From Ciona savignyi (Eukaryota; Chordata; Ascidiacea; Phlebobranchia; Cionidae): 64,000 nucleotides of DNA. The translations under genes and the position numbers were made by a program. Numbering within the stretch: the stretch's first letter is position 1; each line of letters opens with the position of its first letter. Shown one piece after another: positions 63,981 through 64,000 of this stretch. Where the stretch lies: positions 584,964-648,963 of the forward strand of contig CH002770.1 of NCBI GenBank assembly GCA_000149265.1, given 5' to 3'. The notes below the pieces were generated by a model. The model was not told the origin of the DNA. It searched no databases and saw only the letters and a list, made by a program, of their open reading frames with translations.

Positions 63981-64000
63981 GTAAGATCACTCACGTTGTA

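Overview
This is animal genomic DNA, most likely from an ascidian tunicate such as Ciona. It is AT-rich, with short GT-AG introns and two 100-N assembly gaps (15088-15187 and 42884-42983). Its gene set is metazoan: a Rhesus-type ammonium channel, cytosolic sulfotransferase, NOL11, a BTB zinc-finger protein, PTCD1, TMEM218, alpha-tubulin and a chitin-binding chitinase. The species call is an inference from this mix and from compact gene spacing; no species marker was tested. Most genes were assembled by hand, exon by exon, with splice phases that agree across every junction.

Layout. 1-2237: diverged repeats. 2238-5424 (-): Rh ammonium channel, nine coding exons. 5425-16224: gene-poor and repeat-rich, holding a TTAA-flanked element, a BEL/Pao retrotransposon tail, a probable hAT element over the first gap and a MITE. 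16225-17409 (+): a DUF4806 gene. 17410-21708: repeats and a decayed coding remnant. 21709-23781 (+): sulfotransferase, four exons. 25451-32359 (+): NOL11, seventeen exons. 33747-40296 (-): BTB plus eight C2H2 fingers. 40540-46800+ (-): PTCD1. 47744-48085 (-): TMEM218. 48440-49667: one hAT element nested in another, both with perfect 8-bp target duplications. 49990-51790: SINE copies. 52159-54942 (+): alpha-tubulin, eight exons. 56827-63117 (+): secreted chitinase, fourteen exons, one carrying a frameshift. 63785-64000 (+): first exon of an unidentified membrane protein.

The genes do not form one pathway; they are neighbouring housekeeping and tissue genes. The only arrangement suggesting co-expression is the head-to-tail minus-strand run TMEM218 > PTCD1 > BTB-ZF. 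Between PTCD1 and BTB-ZF lie only 243 bp from stop to start, with a poly(A) signal overlapping the PTCD1 stop codon and a splice acceptor without an obvious cis donor, as expected of a trans-spliced operon. Apart from that, the novelty is in mobile DNA: a tRNA-derived SINE family with about a dozen copies, a second tRNA-like family, several non-autonomous DNA transposons, and an intronic minisatellite. I found no clearly new biological system.
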